DNA of 64,000 nt from an uncultured Bacteroidales bacterium (GTDB taxonomy: Bacteria; Bacteroidota; Bacteroidia; Bacteroidales; Bacteroidaceae), in contig CALKIW010000070.1 in assembly GCA_937995875.1 (NCBI GenBank), positions 16,333 to 80,332 on the forward strand, written 5' to 3'. Below are positions 39,083 to 47,163 of this stretch, one piece after another. Within the stretch, counting starts at the first letter, position 1. Every line of letters begins with the position of its first letter. A program made the translations under genes and the position numbers. The notes below the pieces were generated by a model, which worked only from the letters and a program-made list of their open reading frames with translations, had not been told where the DNA came from and made no database searches.

Positions 39083-40393
39083 TTACAATTCCAAATCGCC
39101 GTCAAACTCTTCGTGCCAAGGCAATCCCTGTTTTCCGATTACCTCCAAGAATGGGTCCGGATTGAAATCTTCAACGTTCCACACACCGGGTTTCTTCCAT
39201 AGTCCCTTGAAGAACATCATGGCACCAGCCATGGCCGGCACACCCGTCGTGTAGCTCACGCCTTGCATACCTGTCTCGTTATAGGCATCCTGATGCTTAC
39301 AGTTATTATAGATGTAATAGGTGCGTTCCTTTCCGTCCTTGATGCCACGAATACGACAGCCTATCGAAGTCTCTCCGTCGTAGTTTTCACCCAGATCCTG
39401 CGGATTGGGCAACACTGCTTTCAAGAACTGCAAGGGTACGATGTTCACCTTTACCGTCTTCCCGGATCCATCGGCCAAGGGTGCTTCATACTCCACATTG
39501 TCAATGCGGCTCATTCCAAGATTCTGTATGCAATCCAGATAGGTGAGGTATTGCTGTCCAAAGGTCATCCAGAAACGCGCGCGCTTGATGGTTGGATAGT
39601 TCTTCACCAAGCTCTCCAGTTCCTCATGGTGCATCAGATAGCTGTCGCGAGGACCAATATTCGGATAGGTAATGTCTTGATGAACAGCCAGCGGATCGGT
39701 CTCAATCCACTTTCCGTCTTCATAGTAAAGTCCCTTCTGGGTAATCTCACGAATATTGATTTCAGGATTGAAGTTGGTGGCAAAAGCCTTGTGATGATTG
39801 CCGGCATTGCAGTCTACAATGTCAAGATAATGTATCTCGTCAAAATGATGCTTAGCCGCATACGCCGTGAAAGCCTGAGAAACACCGGGGTCGAAACCAC
39901 ATCCAAGAATTGCCGTCAGACCAGCCTTCTCAAACTTTTCCTTATAAGCCCATTGCCAACTGTACTCAAAGTGGGCCTCATCTCTTGGCTCATAGTTGGC
40001 CGTGTCGAGATAATTGCAGCCACAAGCCAAACAAGCCTCCATAATCGTAAGGTCCTGATAAGGCAGCGCGAGATTGATCACCAACTCCGGTTTGTAGCTG
40101 CTGAAGAGCTCTTTTAATTGTTCTACGTCGTCAGCATCAACACCGGCCGTCTTGATGTCCATTTTGTAGCCCTTGGCATGAATGTCTGCCACCAGCTTGT
40201 CGCATTTTTCCTTGCGACGACTGGCAATCATAAACTCCTTGAACACATCCTGATTTTGGACTATCTTGAATGCGCAAACAGTGGCAACACCACCGGCACC
40301 AATCATGAGCACTCGCCCTTTATTCTCCTGAGAAAGGGACTTTTCAGCTACCGTCGCTTTTGTAGCCATGCTATCTTTCTGCAATTCACTCAT
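39083..40393 (-). CDS. Saccharopine dehydrogenase-family protein, probable carboxynorspermidine synthase
   Basis: Members of this family in Bacteroidota make carboxyspermidine or carboxynorspermidine from a diamine and aspartate semialdehyde, using NADPH, in the alternative polyamine pathway. The protein has the Rossmann start GRVLMIGAGGVATVCAF (about residues 24-40), a central catalytic domain (GCGFDPGVSQAF) and a C-terminal YTTGVPAMAGAMMFFKG region. I chose ATG 40393 (436 residues), since the frame further upstream opens only with TTG. The decarboxylase partner nspC is not adjacent. Saccharopine dehydrogenase proper is less likely. asd, which makes aspartate semialdehyde, is about 9 kb away. 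Confidence 0.82.
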   Translation of the reverse strand: MSELQKDSMATKATVAEKSLSQENKGRVLMIGAGGVATVCAFKIVQNQDVFKEFMIASRRKEKCDKLVADIHAKGYKMDIKTAGVDADDVEQLKELFSSYKPELVINLALPYQDLTIMEACLACGCNYLDTANYEPRDEAHFEYSWQWAYKEKFEKAGLTAILGCGFDPGVSQAFTAYAAKHHFDEIHYLDIVDCNAGNHHKAFATNFNPEINIREITQKGLYYEDGKWIETDPLAVHQDITYPNIGPRDSYLMHHEELESLVKNYPTIKRARFWMTFGQQYLTYLDCIQNLGMSRIDNVEYEAPLADGSGKTVKVNIVPLQFLKAVLPNPQDLGENYDGETSIGCRIRGIKDGKERTYYIYNNCKHQDAYNETGMQGVSYTTGVPAMAGAMMFFKGLWKKPGVWNVEDFNPDPFLEVIGKQGLPWHEEFDGDLEL

Positions 40394-40500
40394 TTTGTTC
40401 TGTATTTTATTTATTATTTGTTCTGTATTTGTCAAGCCCTCCGGACTTAGACATCCGGCAAGTTAAATGGGCACGTTGTCTACCATCCCTACCTGCACGG

Positions 40501-41079
40501 CTATTTTATCTCCTCCGCTCTGATGCCCATCGCATTCATGAGCGAATAGCCAAGAATTTCCTGACGAAAGTTACCACCTGTCATAGGTTGCATGGCAAAC
40601 ACCGTGATGTGTTTGTCTTCCGGAGCTTTTCGAAGTGCATGACGAATTTCATCATAGATGTTTCCCTCCTCACCGTTAGGAATAATCATCAGTCGTTTCA
40701 CATTCTTGTGGTCCATCATGGTCTTAACAACGTCGAGTATGTATTCATCCTTCGACACCATCTCTCCCACCGCATACGCATTAACGAGAAACTCACCCAA
40801 ATGCTCATCCTTGAAAGCCCGTGCATTAAGCTCGGTCTCAAAGTCGGAAGGCCTGAAGTTATCCAGTCTGCGGCTCTTACCCTGACGAACTAACACCACT
40901 TGAGTTTCGTGATTTTTACCGTCCTCGCGCAGTCCGCCATCCAAAGCTATATTCACGGCCCACTGACCAAAGTCTGCCGGCGGGATGGCACGACCTATCA
41001 TCCGCTCAAACTGCACAGTAAGTTGAAATGCAACATAGTCGATATAATCCGCATCGGCTATGATTACATTTTCGCTCAT
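40501..41079 (-). CDS. Conserved protein of unknown function (possibly DUF6621)
   Basis: About 192 residues from the ATG at 41079 (MSENVIIADADYIDYVAFQL). There is no signal peptide or membrane segment. The sequence has alternating helices and strands (VVLVRQGKSRRLDNF, KRLMIIPNGEEG, HITVFAMQPMTGGNFRQEIL) suggesting a compact alpha/beta fold. I have a weak memory of a Bacteroidota family named DUF6621 with similar content but cannot confirm it. Longer starts (41109, 41163) lie on or upstream of the promoter box and are less likely. It is 107 bases upstream of the dehydrogenase gene and may be co-transcribed. Confidence 0.72.
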   Translation of the reverse strand: MSENVIIADADYIDYVAFQLTVQFERMIGRAIPPADFGQWAVNIALDGGLREDGKNHETQVVLVRQGKSRRLDNFRPSDFETELNARAFKDEHLGEFLVNAYAVGEMVSKDEYILDVVKTMMDHKNVKRLMIIPNGEEGNIYDEIRHALRKAPEDKHITVFAMQPMTGGNFRQEILGYSLMNAMGIRAEEIK

Positions 41080-41113
41080 CCGCACATTGCTTGTATCTTG
41101 CAAATTCATATTG

Positions 41114-41121
41114 CAAAGATA
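41114..41121 (-). promoter_or_regulatory. -7 box (TATCTTTG) for the unknown-function gene
   Basis: The minus strand reads TATCTTTGCA, 35 bases upstream of the ATG at 41079. It supports that shorter start. Confidence 0.65.
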
Positions 41122-41457
41122 ACTTTTTATTTTCATTGTCACAAGGGAATAGACAAAAAACAAATGGCTGTCAAAGTCACCCTACCGACCTAAAAATTCC
41201 ATCGAAAAAAACGCTCTGTCGCAGCACCAAATGAAGCAGGCCGATTCCCCACAGCCTTCTCGTTCCGCAGGGACGACTGCACCGCGTCTTCGGCATACTT
41301 ACGCTCATGCTAATCCTTAACCCGTTATCCTGCAACCATTCACAACTGCCCGTTTGAGCAACATCAATTTAGGCTTGTGTGACACCTAATTTTAACCATT
41401 TCCTCAGTTGCAAACATAATTGTCGGGTATTTTGGGCGACGACTTTAATAATTTTTA
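41122..41457. other. Intergenic, nothing identifiable
   Basis: This stretch between two divergent promoters shows no protein-like frame, no dispersed element copy and no clear tandem repeat. Confidence 0.5.
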
Positions 41458-41465
41458 TAACTTTG
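41458..41465 (+). promoter_or_regulatory. -7 box (TAACTTTG) for nhaD copy 1
   Basis: TAACTTTGCA matches TAnnTTTG; the ATG is 68 bases downstream. Confidence 0.65.
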
Positions 41466-41533
41466 CAACACTCTGATTTCAACAGCTTCTCATTAGGAGA
41501 AGCAGAGTATATATTAACCATAACAAAGTACAA

Positions 41534-42895
41534 ATGTCGTCTTTGACTATTGCTATCATCATTGCTTTTTGTATCGGCTACCTTTTCATAGCCATTGAAA
41601 GTGTGACCAAAATTAACAAGGCTGCCATCTCGCTCCTGATGTTTGTAGCGTGCTGGACCCTTTTCATGTTCTCTCCCGAAACCTATATTCAAGGTTTCTC
41701 CGGTCAGGAACTGATCAACGAAGTCCGTTCCATCATCGAACGCCATCTGGGCAATACCTCAACAACACTCTTTTTCCTCATGGGTGCCATGGCCATTGTC
41801 GAGATTGTAGACCAGAACGGGGGATTCAACTGGGTGCGCTCGGCCTTACAAACTAAATCCAAGCGAGCATTGATGTGGCGCATTGCCCTCATGACCTTTG
41901 TCTTGTCACCCGTTCTCGACAACCTGACTACTACTATCGTCATGGTGATGATATTGCGCAAATTGATACACGACCACAAAGATCGCATGATTTATGCCTC
42001 GATCGTCATCATTGCAGCCAACTCGGGCGGAGCCTTCTCGCCCATCGGTGACGTGACCACCATTATGCTCTGGAACAAAGGCGTCATCACTGCCATGGGC
42101 GTGATTTCGGAGCTTCTCATCCCCTCTGTCGTCTCCATGATTGTGCCGGCATTCATCATGCAATATATGCTGAAAGGGAACATTGATAACGACAGGGAAC
42201 TGACCACACCGAGTGATTACAAAGTACACGACTTCTCCGGCAATCAGCGCAAGGCCGTGTTTGCTATCGGTGTGGGTGGTCTCTTATTTGTACCTGTATT
42301 CAAGGGCATCACCAACCTGCCTCCGTTTATTGGCATCTTGCTCGTGCTGAGCGTACTGTGGGTCATCACAGAGGTGTTCTACCGCAGTCTGCACCACAGC
42401 AAGGAGCGTGAGGGAACGATGAAGCGTGTGGCCAACCTGCTGCGCAACATCGATATGTCCACCATAATGTTTTTCCTCGGCATCCTCATGGCCGTGGCCT
42501 GTTTGGAGGAGACAGGCGTGCTCACCGCACTGGGCGAAGGGCTCAACGTGGCATTCAATGGCAACCACTATGCCGTGACCGGAGTTATTGGAGTGCTCTC
42601 AAGCATTGTCGACAATGTGCCCCTTGTGGCCGGATGCATGGGTATGTATCCCATTGAGGCCACAGGAGGTATGGCCGTAGATGGCATTTTCTGGCAGCTG
42701 CTGGCCTACTGTGCAGGCGTTGGCGGGTCGATTCTCATCATTGGTTCTGCTCCGGGAGTGGTGGTGATGGGACTCGAAAAAATAACATTCGGATGGTATC
42801 TGAAGCATATCGCTTGGATTGCCTTTGTAGGATACATTCTGGGCATTCTCGCCTATTGGGTTGTACGCACCTACATTTTCACGGTCCCCTTGTAG
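41534..42895 (+). CDS. nhaD: NhaD-type Na+/H+ antiporter, copy 1
   Basis: NhaD exports Na+ (or Li+) in exchange for protons across the inner membrane. The 453-residue protein has about 11-12 hydrophobic segments, an early MGAMAIVEIVDQNGGF motif, VLDNLTTTIVMVMILRKL with conserved Asp-Asn, and a second SSIVDNVPLVAG half-motif. These give the inverted repeat of the ion transporter superfamily. Its length and sequence closely match the next gene. It has its own promoter box and is followed by a stem-loop at 42904. Confidence 0.93.
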   Translation: MSSLTIAIIIAFCIGYLFIAIESVTKINKAAISLLMFVACWTLFMFSPETYIQGFSGQELINEVRSIIERHLGNTSTTLFFLMGAMAIVEIVDQNGGFNWVRSALQTKSKRALMWRIALMTFVLSPVLDNLTTTIVMVMILRKLIHDHKDRMIYASIVIIAANSGGAFSPIGDVTTIMLWNKGVITAMGVISELLIPSVVSMIVPAFIMQYMLKGNIDNDRELTTPSDYKVHDFSGNQRKAVFAIGVGGLLFVPVFKGITNLPPFIGILLVLSVLWVITEVFYRSLHHSKEREGTMKRVANLLRNIDMSTIMFFLGILMAVACLEETGVLTALGEGLNVAFNGNHYAVTGVIGVLSSIVDNVPLVAGCMGMYPIEATGGMAVDGIFWQLLAYCAGVGGSILIIGSAPGVVVMGLEKITFGWYLKHIAWIAFVGYILGILAYWVVRTYIFTVPL

Positions 42896-42903
42896 AAACG
42901 TAG

Positions 42904-42975
42904 GCTTGCCCCCGCTCACACCGTTGCAGCGTGGACCTGTAAAATGCTCCGTCGGTTGCAGAGACGGGGGCAAGC
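42904..42975. other. Long-range stem-loop after nhaD copy 1
   Basis: GCTTGCCCCCG (42904-42914) pairs perfectly with CGGGGGCAAGC (42965-42975) across a 50-base loop. There is no T tract, so a terminator is uncertain. Confidence 0.5.
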
Positions 42976-43080
42976 TCACCTCTGTACATAAATTTTGCAA
43001 ATATAGTTACATTGGGGAAGTTGAATATCCACCCTTGAGAAAAACAATGCAATAGGCTTTGGGGATGACAGTAAAAGTGT

Positions 43081-43088
43081 TACCTTTG
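43081..43088 (+). promoter_or_regulatory. -7 box (TACCTTTG) for nhaD copy 2
   Basis: TACCTTTGCA lies 74 bases before the second nhaD ATG, showing that the second copy can be transcribed independently. Confidence 0.65.
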
Positions 43089-43162
43089 CAGCCGTTTCCG
43101 CTACCTTCTAACCTATGGAGCAGGAAACAGAACAGAAAACATAACAAAAATAACAGATAATT

Positions 43163-44524
43163 ATGTCGTCTTTCACTATTGCAATCATCATTGCTTTTTG
43201 TATCGGCTATCTTTTCATAGCCATTGAAAGTGTGACCAAAGTTAATAAGGCTGCCATCTCGCTCCTGATGTTTGTAGCGTGCTGGACCCTTTTCATGCTC
43301 TCTCCCGAAGCCTATATTCAAGGTTTCTCCGGTCAGGAACTGATCAACGAAGTCAGCTCCGTCATCGAACGCCATCTGGGCAACACCGCCACTACCCTGT
43401 TCTTCCTCATGGGTGCCATGACCATTGTGGAAATTGTCGACCAAAACGGCGGTTTCAACTGGGTACGCTCTGTGATGAAGACCAAAACCAAGCGTGCCCT
43501 GCTTTGGCGCATCGCTTTCATGACGTTTTTCCTCTCGGCCATTCTCGACAACCTGACGACAACCATCGTGATGATTATGATTCTGCGCAAACTCGTGCAA
43601 GACCATAAGGACCGTCTCGTCTATGCTTCACTCGTCATCATAGCGGCCAACTCCGGAGGAGCATTCTCTCCTATCGGCGACGTGACCACCATTATGCTCT
43701 GGAACAAAGGCGTCATCACTGCCATGGGCGTGATTTCGGAGCTTCTCATCCCCTCTGTCGTCTCCATGATTGTGCCGGCATTCATCATGCAATATATGCT
43801 CAAGGGTGACCTCAATGACAACGACGAAGCTGCAATGCAGAGCCACACGAAGGCGCTCGACTTCACGAGCCGCCAGCGCAAGGCCGTATTTGTCATCGGT
43901 GTGGGCGGTCTGATGTTCGTGCCCGTGTTCAAGAGCATCACCCATCTGCCCCCCTTCGTAGGCATTCTGCTCGTGCTGAGTGTGCTCTGGATTACCACAG
44001 AGGTGTTCTATCACAACCTTTCCCATGACAAAGACAGCGAAGGCACCAGGAAGCGTGTCAGCAATTTGCTGCACAACATCGATATGTCTACCATTCTCTT
44101 CTTCCTCGGTATTCTCATGGCCGTAGCTTGTCTGGAAGAAATTGGCGTGCTCACCACGTTGGGCGACAGTCTGAACACGGCTTTCGACGACAACCACTAT
44201 GCTGTGACCGGAATCATCGGTGTGCTGTCGAGCATCGTCGACAACGTTCCGCTTGTAGCCGGATGCATGGGTATGTATCCGGTGGCCCCTACCGGCGACA
44301 TGGCCGTAGACGGCATTTTCTGGCAGTTGCTGGCCTACTGTGCAGGCGTGGGAGGCTCCATGCTCATCATTGGCTCGGCAGCAGGCGTTGTCGTGATGGG
44401 CCTCGAAAAGATCACCTTCGGATGGTATATGAAACACATCAGCTGGATAGCTTTCGTGGGCTACATCCTCGGTATATTCAGCTATTGGATTATACGCAAT
44501 TTCATTTTCACTACTCCGCTGTAA
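43163..44524 (+). CDS. nhaD: NhaD-type Na+/H+ antiporter, copy 2
   Basis: Same length (453 residues) and same motifs as copy 1 (VDQNGGFNWVRS, ILDNLTTTIVMIMILRKL, SSIVDNVPLVAGCMGMYPV). About four residues in five appear identical by eye. Divergence is concentrated in the loop after MLKG (residues about 214-235) and around residues 280-300. Two DNA stretches are almost or fully identical to copy 1, including 122 identical bases at 43679-43800. A separate promoter and a strong terminator flank it. The pair may differ in ion preference or pH range. Confidence 0.93.
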   Translation: MSSFTIAIIIAFCIGYLFIAIESVTKVNKAAISLLMFVACWTLFMLSPEAYIQGFSGQELINEVSSVIERHLGNTATTLFFLMGAMTIVEIVDQNGGFNWVRSVMKTKTKRALLWRIAFMTFFLSAILDNLTTTIVMIMILRKLVQDHKDRLVYASLVIIAANSGGAFSPIGDVTTIMLWNKGVITAMGVISELLIPSVVSMIVPAFIMQYMLKGDLNDNDEAAMQSHTKALDFTSRQRKAVFVIGVGGLMFVPVFKSITHLPPFVGILLVLSVLWITTEVFYHNLSHDKDSEGTRKRVSNLLHNIDMSTILFFLGILMAVACLEEIGVLTTLGDSLNTAFDDNHYAVTGIIGVLSSIVDNVPLVAGCMGMYPVAPTGDMAVDGIFWQLLAYCAGVGGSMLIIGSAAGVVVMGLEKITFGWYMKHISWIAFVGYILGIFSYWIIRNFIFTTPL

Positions 44525-44560
44525 TCTCCGCACTGTCAAGACTACATCCCTATCCTTTGC

Positions 44561-44598
44561 AAGGCTCCCGGCATGAGTGTCCGGGAGCCTTCTTATTT
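44561..44598 (+). terminator. Rho-independent terminator after nhaD copy 2
   Basis: AAGGCTCCCGG pairs perfectly with CCGGGAGCCTT across a 9-base loop, followed by CTTATTTTC. Confidence 0.85.
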
Positions 44599-44864
44599 TC
44601 ACCATTCACATCCTGCTCTCGTTTCAGAACGGTTTCTCTCACGTTGAACACCGCCAAGTAGTTATCGGCGACGTATTGCGCCGTGTGGGCCGGATTGCCC
44701 AAACCTTTTCTCCTTTTTCATTTTTAAGCTGGATAACATCTTTCACGCATCATCATAAACTACGAATAACGGCAAACGTGAAATATAAAAATAAAAGAAA
44801 AATATTGAGGAAACCTTGCGGTCGAACTGTACATATTGTCAATATTTGTTCACTTTGAAAGACC

Positions 44865-45245
44865 CTTTCATATTTTGTGTTACAGCTTTCCGAAGGCCTT
44901 TTTTCATCATAAAATTCCATGCGCCGTCCCTCAAAACAACAGTTGGAACGCTCCGGAATTTACTTCTCTCTGCCGATAAGGCCTAATGGCTCTGCGGCTA
45001 AGCCTTAATCGGAGTCTGACTAAGCCCTCACCGTCTCGCGACTAAAGCCTAACCGCAACGCCATTAGATACCTATTCGCAAGATTCCACACCCTGCGATT
45101 TTATCGCTCAAGCCCGATACATATACAAACCACTGACTGCCAGACCCTTAGATGGAACGTCCAATTTTCGCGTATTTCGAGCCAAAGGCTTTCTGTTTTA
45201 GAATACACGAAAACCGGGAATACTTTTGTAAGCATTTTTAACCAG
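44865..45245 (+). repeat. Dispersed mosaic element, copy D (diverged)
   Basis: The core at 44970-45081 has five 22-bp units, including CTGCGGCTAAGCCTTAATCG and TCGCGACTAAAGCCTAACCG, then the divergent fifth unit CGCCATTAGATACC. The right module has TTCGCGTATTTC facing GAATACACGAA around AGGCTTTCTGTTTT, ending TTTTGTAAGCATTTTTAACC. It matches copy A best in the right module. The left module is weak and its boundary approximate. It sits between convergent nhaD and cvfB, so no gene start lies just beyond its right end. Confidence 0.75.
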
Positions 45246-45273
45246 TATTCTATCGTTTAGTAAGGGGCGAAAA

Positions 45274-45344
45274 AATATGCCTTAGAACGCATAGGGCCAA
45301 CTGCACACCATTGAAGTGTGAGCCTACACATGCTAAGGCATATT
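45274..45344. other. Branched stem-loop between element D and cvfB
   Basis: AATATGCCTTAG (45274-45285) pairs perfectly with CTAAGGCATATT (45333-45344). Inside, CACAC (45304-45308) can pair with GTGTG (45316-45320). It lies 46 bases past the cvfB stop and may act as a 3' end structure. Confidence 0.55.
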
Positions 45345-45390
45345 CAAAGAATATGAAATTGGGGTGGGCTATCGTCAGCCAAAAGCTGCA

Positions 45391-46296
45391 TCAAACCAGC
45401 GAAATGCCCTCACCGGTAAACGTTATGAGATGTCGCCTGTACAGGTCGCCCAAAGCCTTTTTATAGGTTTTCTTGCTGACATGAAACTGCCGTTTAATGG
45501 CCTCGGCATCGCTCTTGTCTCCTAACGCACAACTGCCTCCATTGTCATGCAGCCATTGCAGAAGGGTTTCTGCAAAGTCAAGGGTGTGTCGATGGCCGGC
45601 GGGTTGCAGACTGATGTCTATTTTCCCGTCGGGCCTGATTTTCTGTACATATCCCTGTAGCTGGTCTCCTGTATGAACATATTGGAATATCTGGTCCTGA
45701 TAAATCAAGCCGGCATACCTGTTTTCGATAATCACCTTGAAGCCCAAGTCGCTTTTCTGCCACACCAACAACTCCACAGGTATATTCTCCCGCTGCTTTC
45801 TGAAAAGTTCACGGCGGTGCTCCTCTGAATCCTCATGAATGTCTTTCAGGAATTTATCGATTTTTGCGGAGGAAACGATACGGTAGCTTTCCTCATCAAT
45901 ATACAGGTAGACGATGTAACTATCGCCAATCTCCATGCGCTTTCTTTGCTCGCGGAACGGACAGAACACATCTTTCATCAGTCCCCAATCGAGAAAGGCG
46001 CCATATTCGTTCACCCAATTTACCTTGAGATAGGCAAAGTCTCCAACCTTAGCCAACGGCACTTCCAACGTGGCTATAGGACGCTCCTCTTGGTCCAAAT
46101 AGACGAAGCAGCGAACATCATCACCCTCCTTCAGACCTTCGGGCACATATTTCTGGGGCATCAAAATTTCTCCGTCCTGTCCGCCATCGAGATAGATGCC
46201 AAAGATTTCCTTTCCTCCAAAAGAATGGGGATTGGGGCGTTCTGCCACCTTTACCATCTTGAGCGTATTATAATCTCCTAACTTGATTTTTGTCAT
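45391..46296 (-). CDS. cvfB: CvfB-family S1 RNA-binding protein
   Basis: CvfB-like proteins carry several S1-type RNA-binding domains and a C-terminal winged helix. In Firmicutes they affect virulence gene expression. The ATG at 46296 (MTKIKLGDYNTLKMVKVAER, 301 residues) is preferred over the longer frame, whose first 22 residues are not conserved-looking. S1-type segments appear at about residues 65-130 (YLKVNWVNEYGAFLDWGL) and 210-240 (GYVQKIRPDGKIDISLQP). The final 70 residues form a winged-helix pattern (AIKRQFHVSKKTYKKALGDL). It is the third gene after the Kef-like and LolD-like genes. Confidence 0.88.
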   Translation of the reverse strand: MTKIKLGDYNTLKMVKVAERPNPHSFGGKEIFGIYLDGGQDGEILMPQKYVPEGLKEGDDVRCFVYLDQEERPIATLEVPLAKVGDFAYLKVNWVNEYGAFLDWGLMKDVFCPFREQRKRMEIGDSYIVYLYIDEESYRIVSSAKIDKFLKDIHEDSEEHRRELFRKQRENIPVELLVWQKSDLGFKVIIENRYAGLIYQDQIFQYVHTGDQLQGYVQKIRPDGKIDISLQPAGHRHTLDFAETLLQWLHDNGGSCALGDKSDAEAIKRQFHVSKKTYKKALGDLYRRHLITFTGEGISLV

Positions 46297-46376
46297 ACTT
46301 TTATATTCTTTAATAGTTTTGGTATATGAAGTGGTCAAAAACAACCGTATGTACCGAAGCAACCTACAATGACCGT

Positions 46377-47117
46377 CTATTTGTTGTCCGGAGAAGATTC
46401 GGCCGTTTGCTGCCGGGCCGGGTGGTCTGCGTTTGCCTCCGCGTTGGCTATCTCGTCCTGTGGCGCATCTGTCAGCAGCCCGTCTTTCATGTGAATGGTA
46501 CGGTCGGTAAGGGCTGCAAGCGACTCATCGTGGGTGACGATGACAAAAGTTTGTCCGAACTTGTCGCGCAAGTCGAAAAAGAGCTGATGCAGTTCGGCCT
46601 TGTTCTTCGAGTCAAGACTGCCGGATGGCTCGTCCGCAAGAATAACGGAAGGATTGTTCACCAATGCCCGCGCCACTGCCACACGCTGTTTTTCACCACC
46701 CGAAAGCTCGTTAGGCTTATGCTTTGCCCTGTCGCTAAGCCCCATGAAACTAAGCAATTCTTCAGCACGCGCCTTGGCATCCCTGCGTCCCATACCGGCT
46801 ATAAAAGCCGGAATCATGATGTTTTCCAATGCTGTGAACTCCGGCAAGAGTTGGTGGAACTGAAACACGAAGCCGAGCTTCTGATTACGGAACATTGAGA
46901 TTTTTCTGCTCGACAAACGTCCTACATCCACACCGTCTACAATCACAGTGCCGCTGTCGGGCCTATCTAACGTGCCGATGATTTGAAGCAGGGTTGTCTT
47001 GCCGGCACCCGATGGGCCAACGATAGACACAACTTCACCCTTGTCTATATGTAAATCTATGCCCTTGAGTACCTGCAAGGTGCCAAAGGACTTTTTGATG
47101 CCTTGAACGTCAATCAT
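46377..47117 (-). CDS. ABC transporter ATP-binding protein, LolD/MacB type
   Basis: The 246-residue ATPase has Walker A GPSGAGKTT (about residues 35-43), signature LSGGEKQRVAVARAL (about residue 138), Walker B VILADEPSGSLD and the H-loop VTHDE. Its closest type is the LolD/MacB/FtsE group, which powers lipoprotein release or extrusion rather than solute import. The last 30 residues are a polar, Glu/Ala-rich tail beyond the usual end. No permease gene lies next to it, so partner and cargo are unknown. It is 46 bases downstream of the Kef-like gene. Confidence 0.88.
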   Translation of the reverse strand: MIDVQGIKKSFGTLQVLKGIDLHIDKGEVVSIVGPSGAGKTTLLQIIGTLDRPDSGTVIVDGVDVGRLSSRKISMFRNQKLGFVFQFHQLLPEFTALENIMIPAFIAGMGRRDAKARAEELLSFMGLSDRAKHKPNELSGGEKQRVAVARALVNNPSVILADEPSGSLDSKNKAELHQLFFDLRDKFGQTFVIVTHDESLAALTDRTIHMKDGLLTDAPQDEIANAEANADHPARQQTAESSPDNK

Positions 47118-47163
47118 ATACTGTTTGGTTTTTATTGTTCTATATCATGACACCGCCGTTGTT

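Noticed and set aside
42050..43800. Assembly artefact from collapsed nhaD repeats
   Set aside because: The two genes differ at many sites and have different flanks and promoters, so both are real; the 122-base identity is better explained by conversion.
45274..45344. tRNA or tRNA remnant
   Set aside because: The branched fold lacks a T-loop GGTTCGA-like sequence, anticodon stem and CCA-proximal acceptor pairing.
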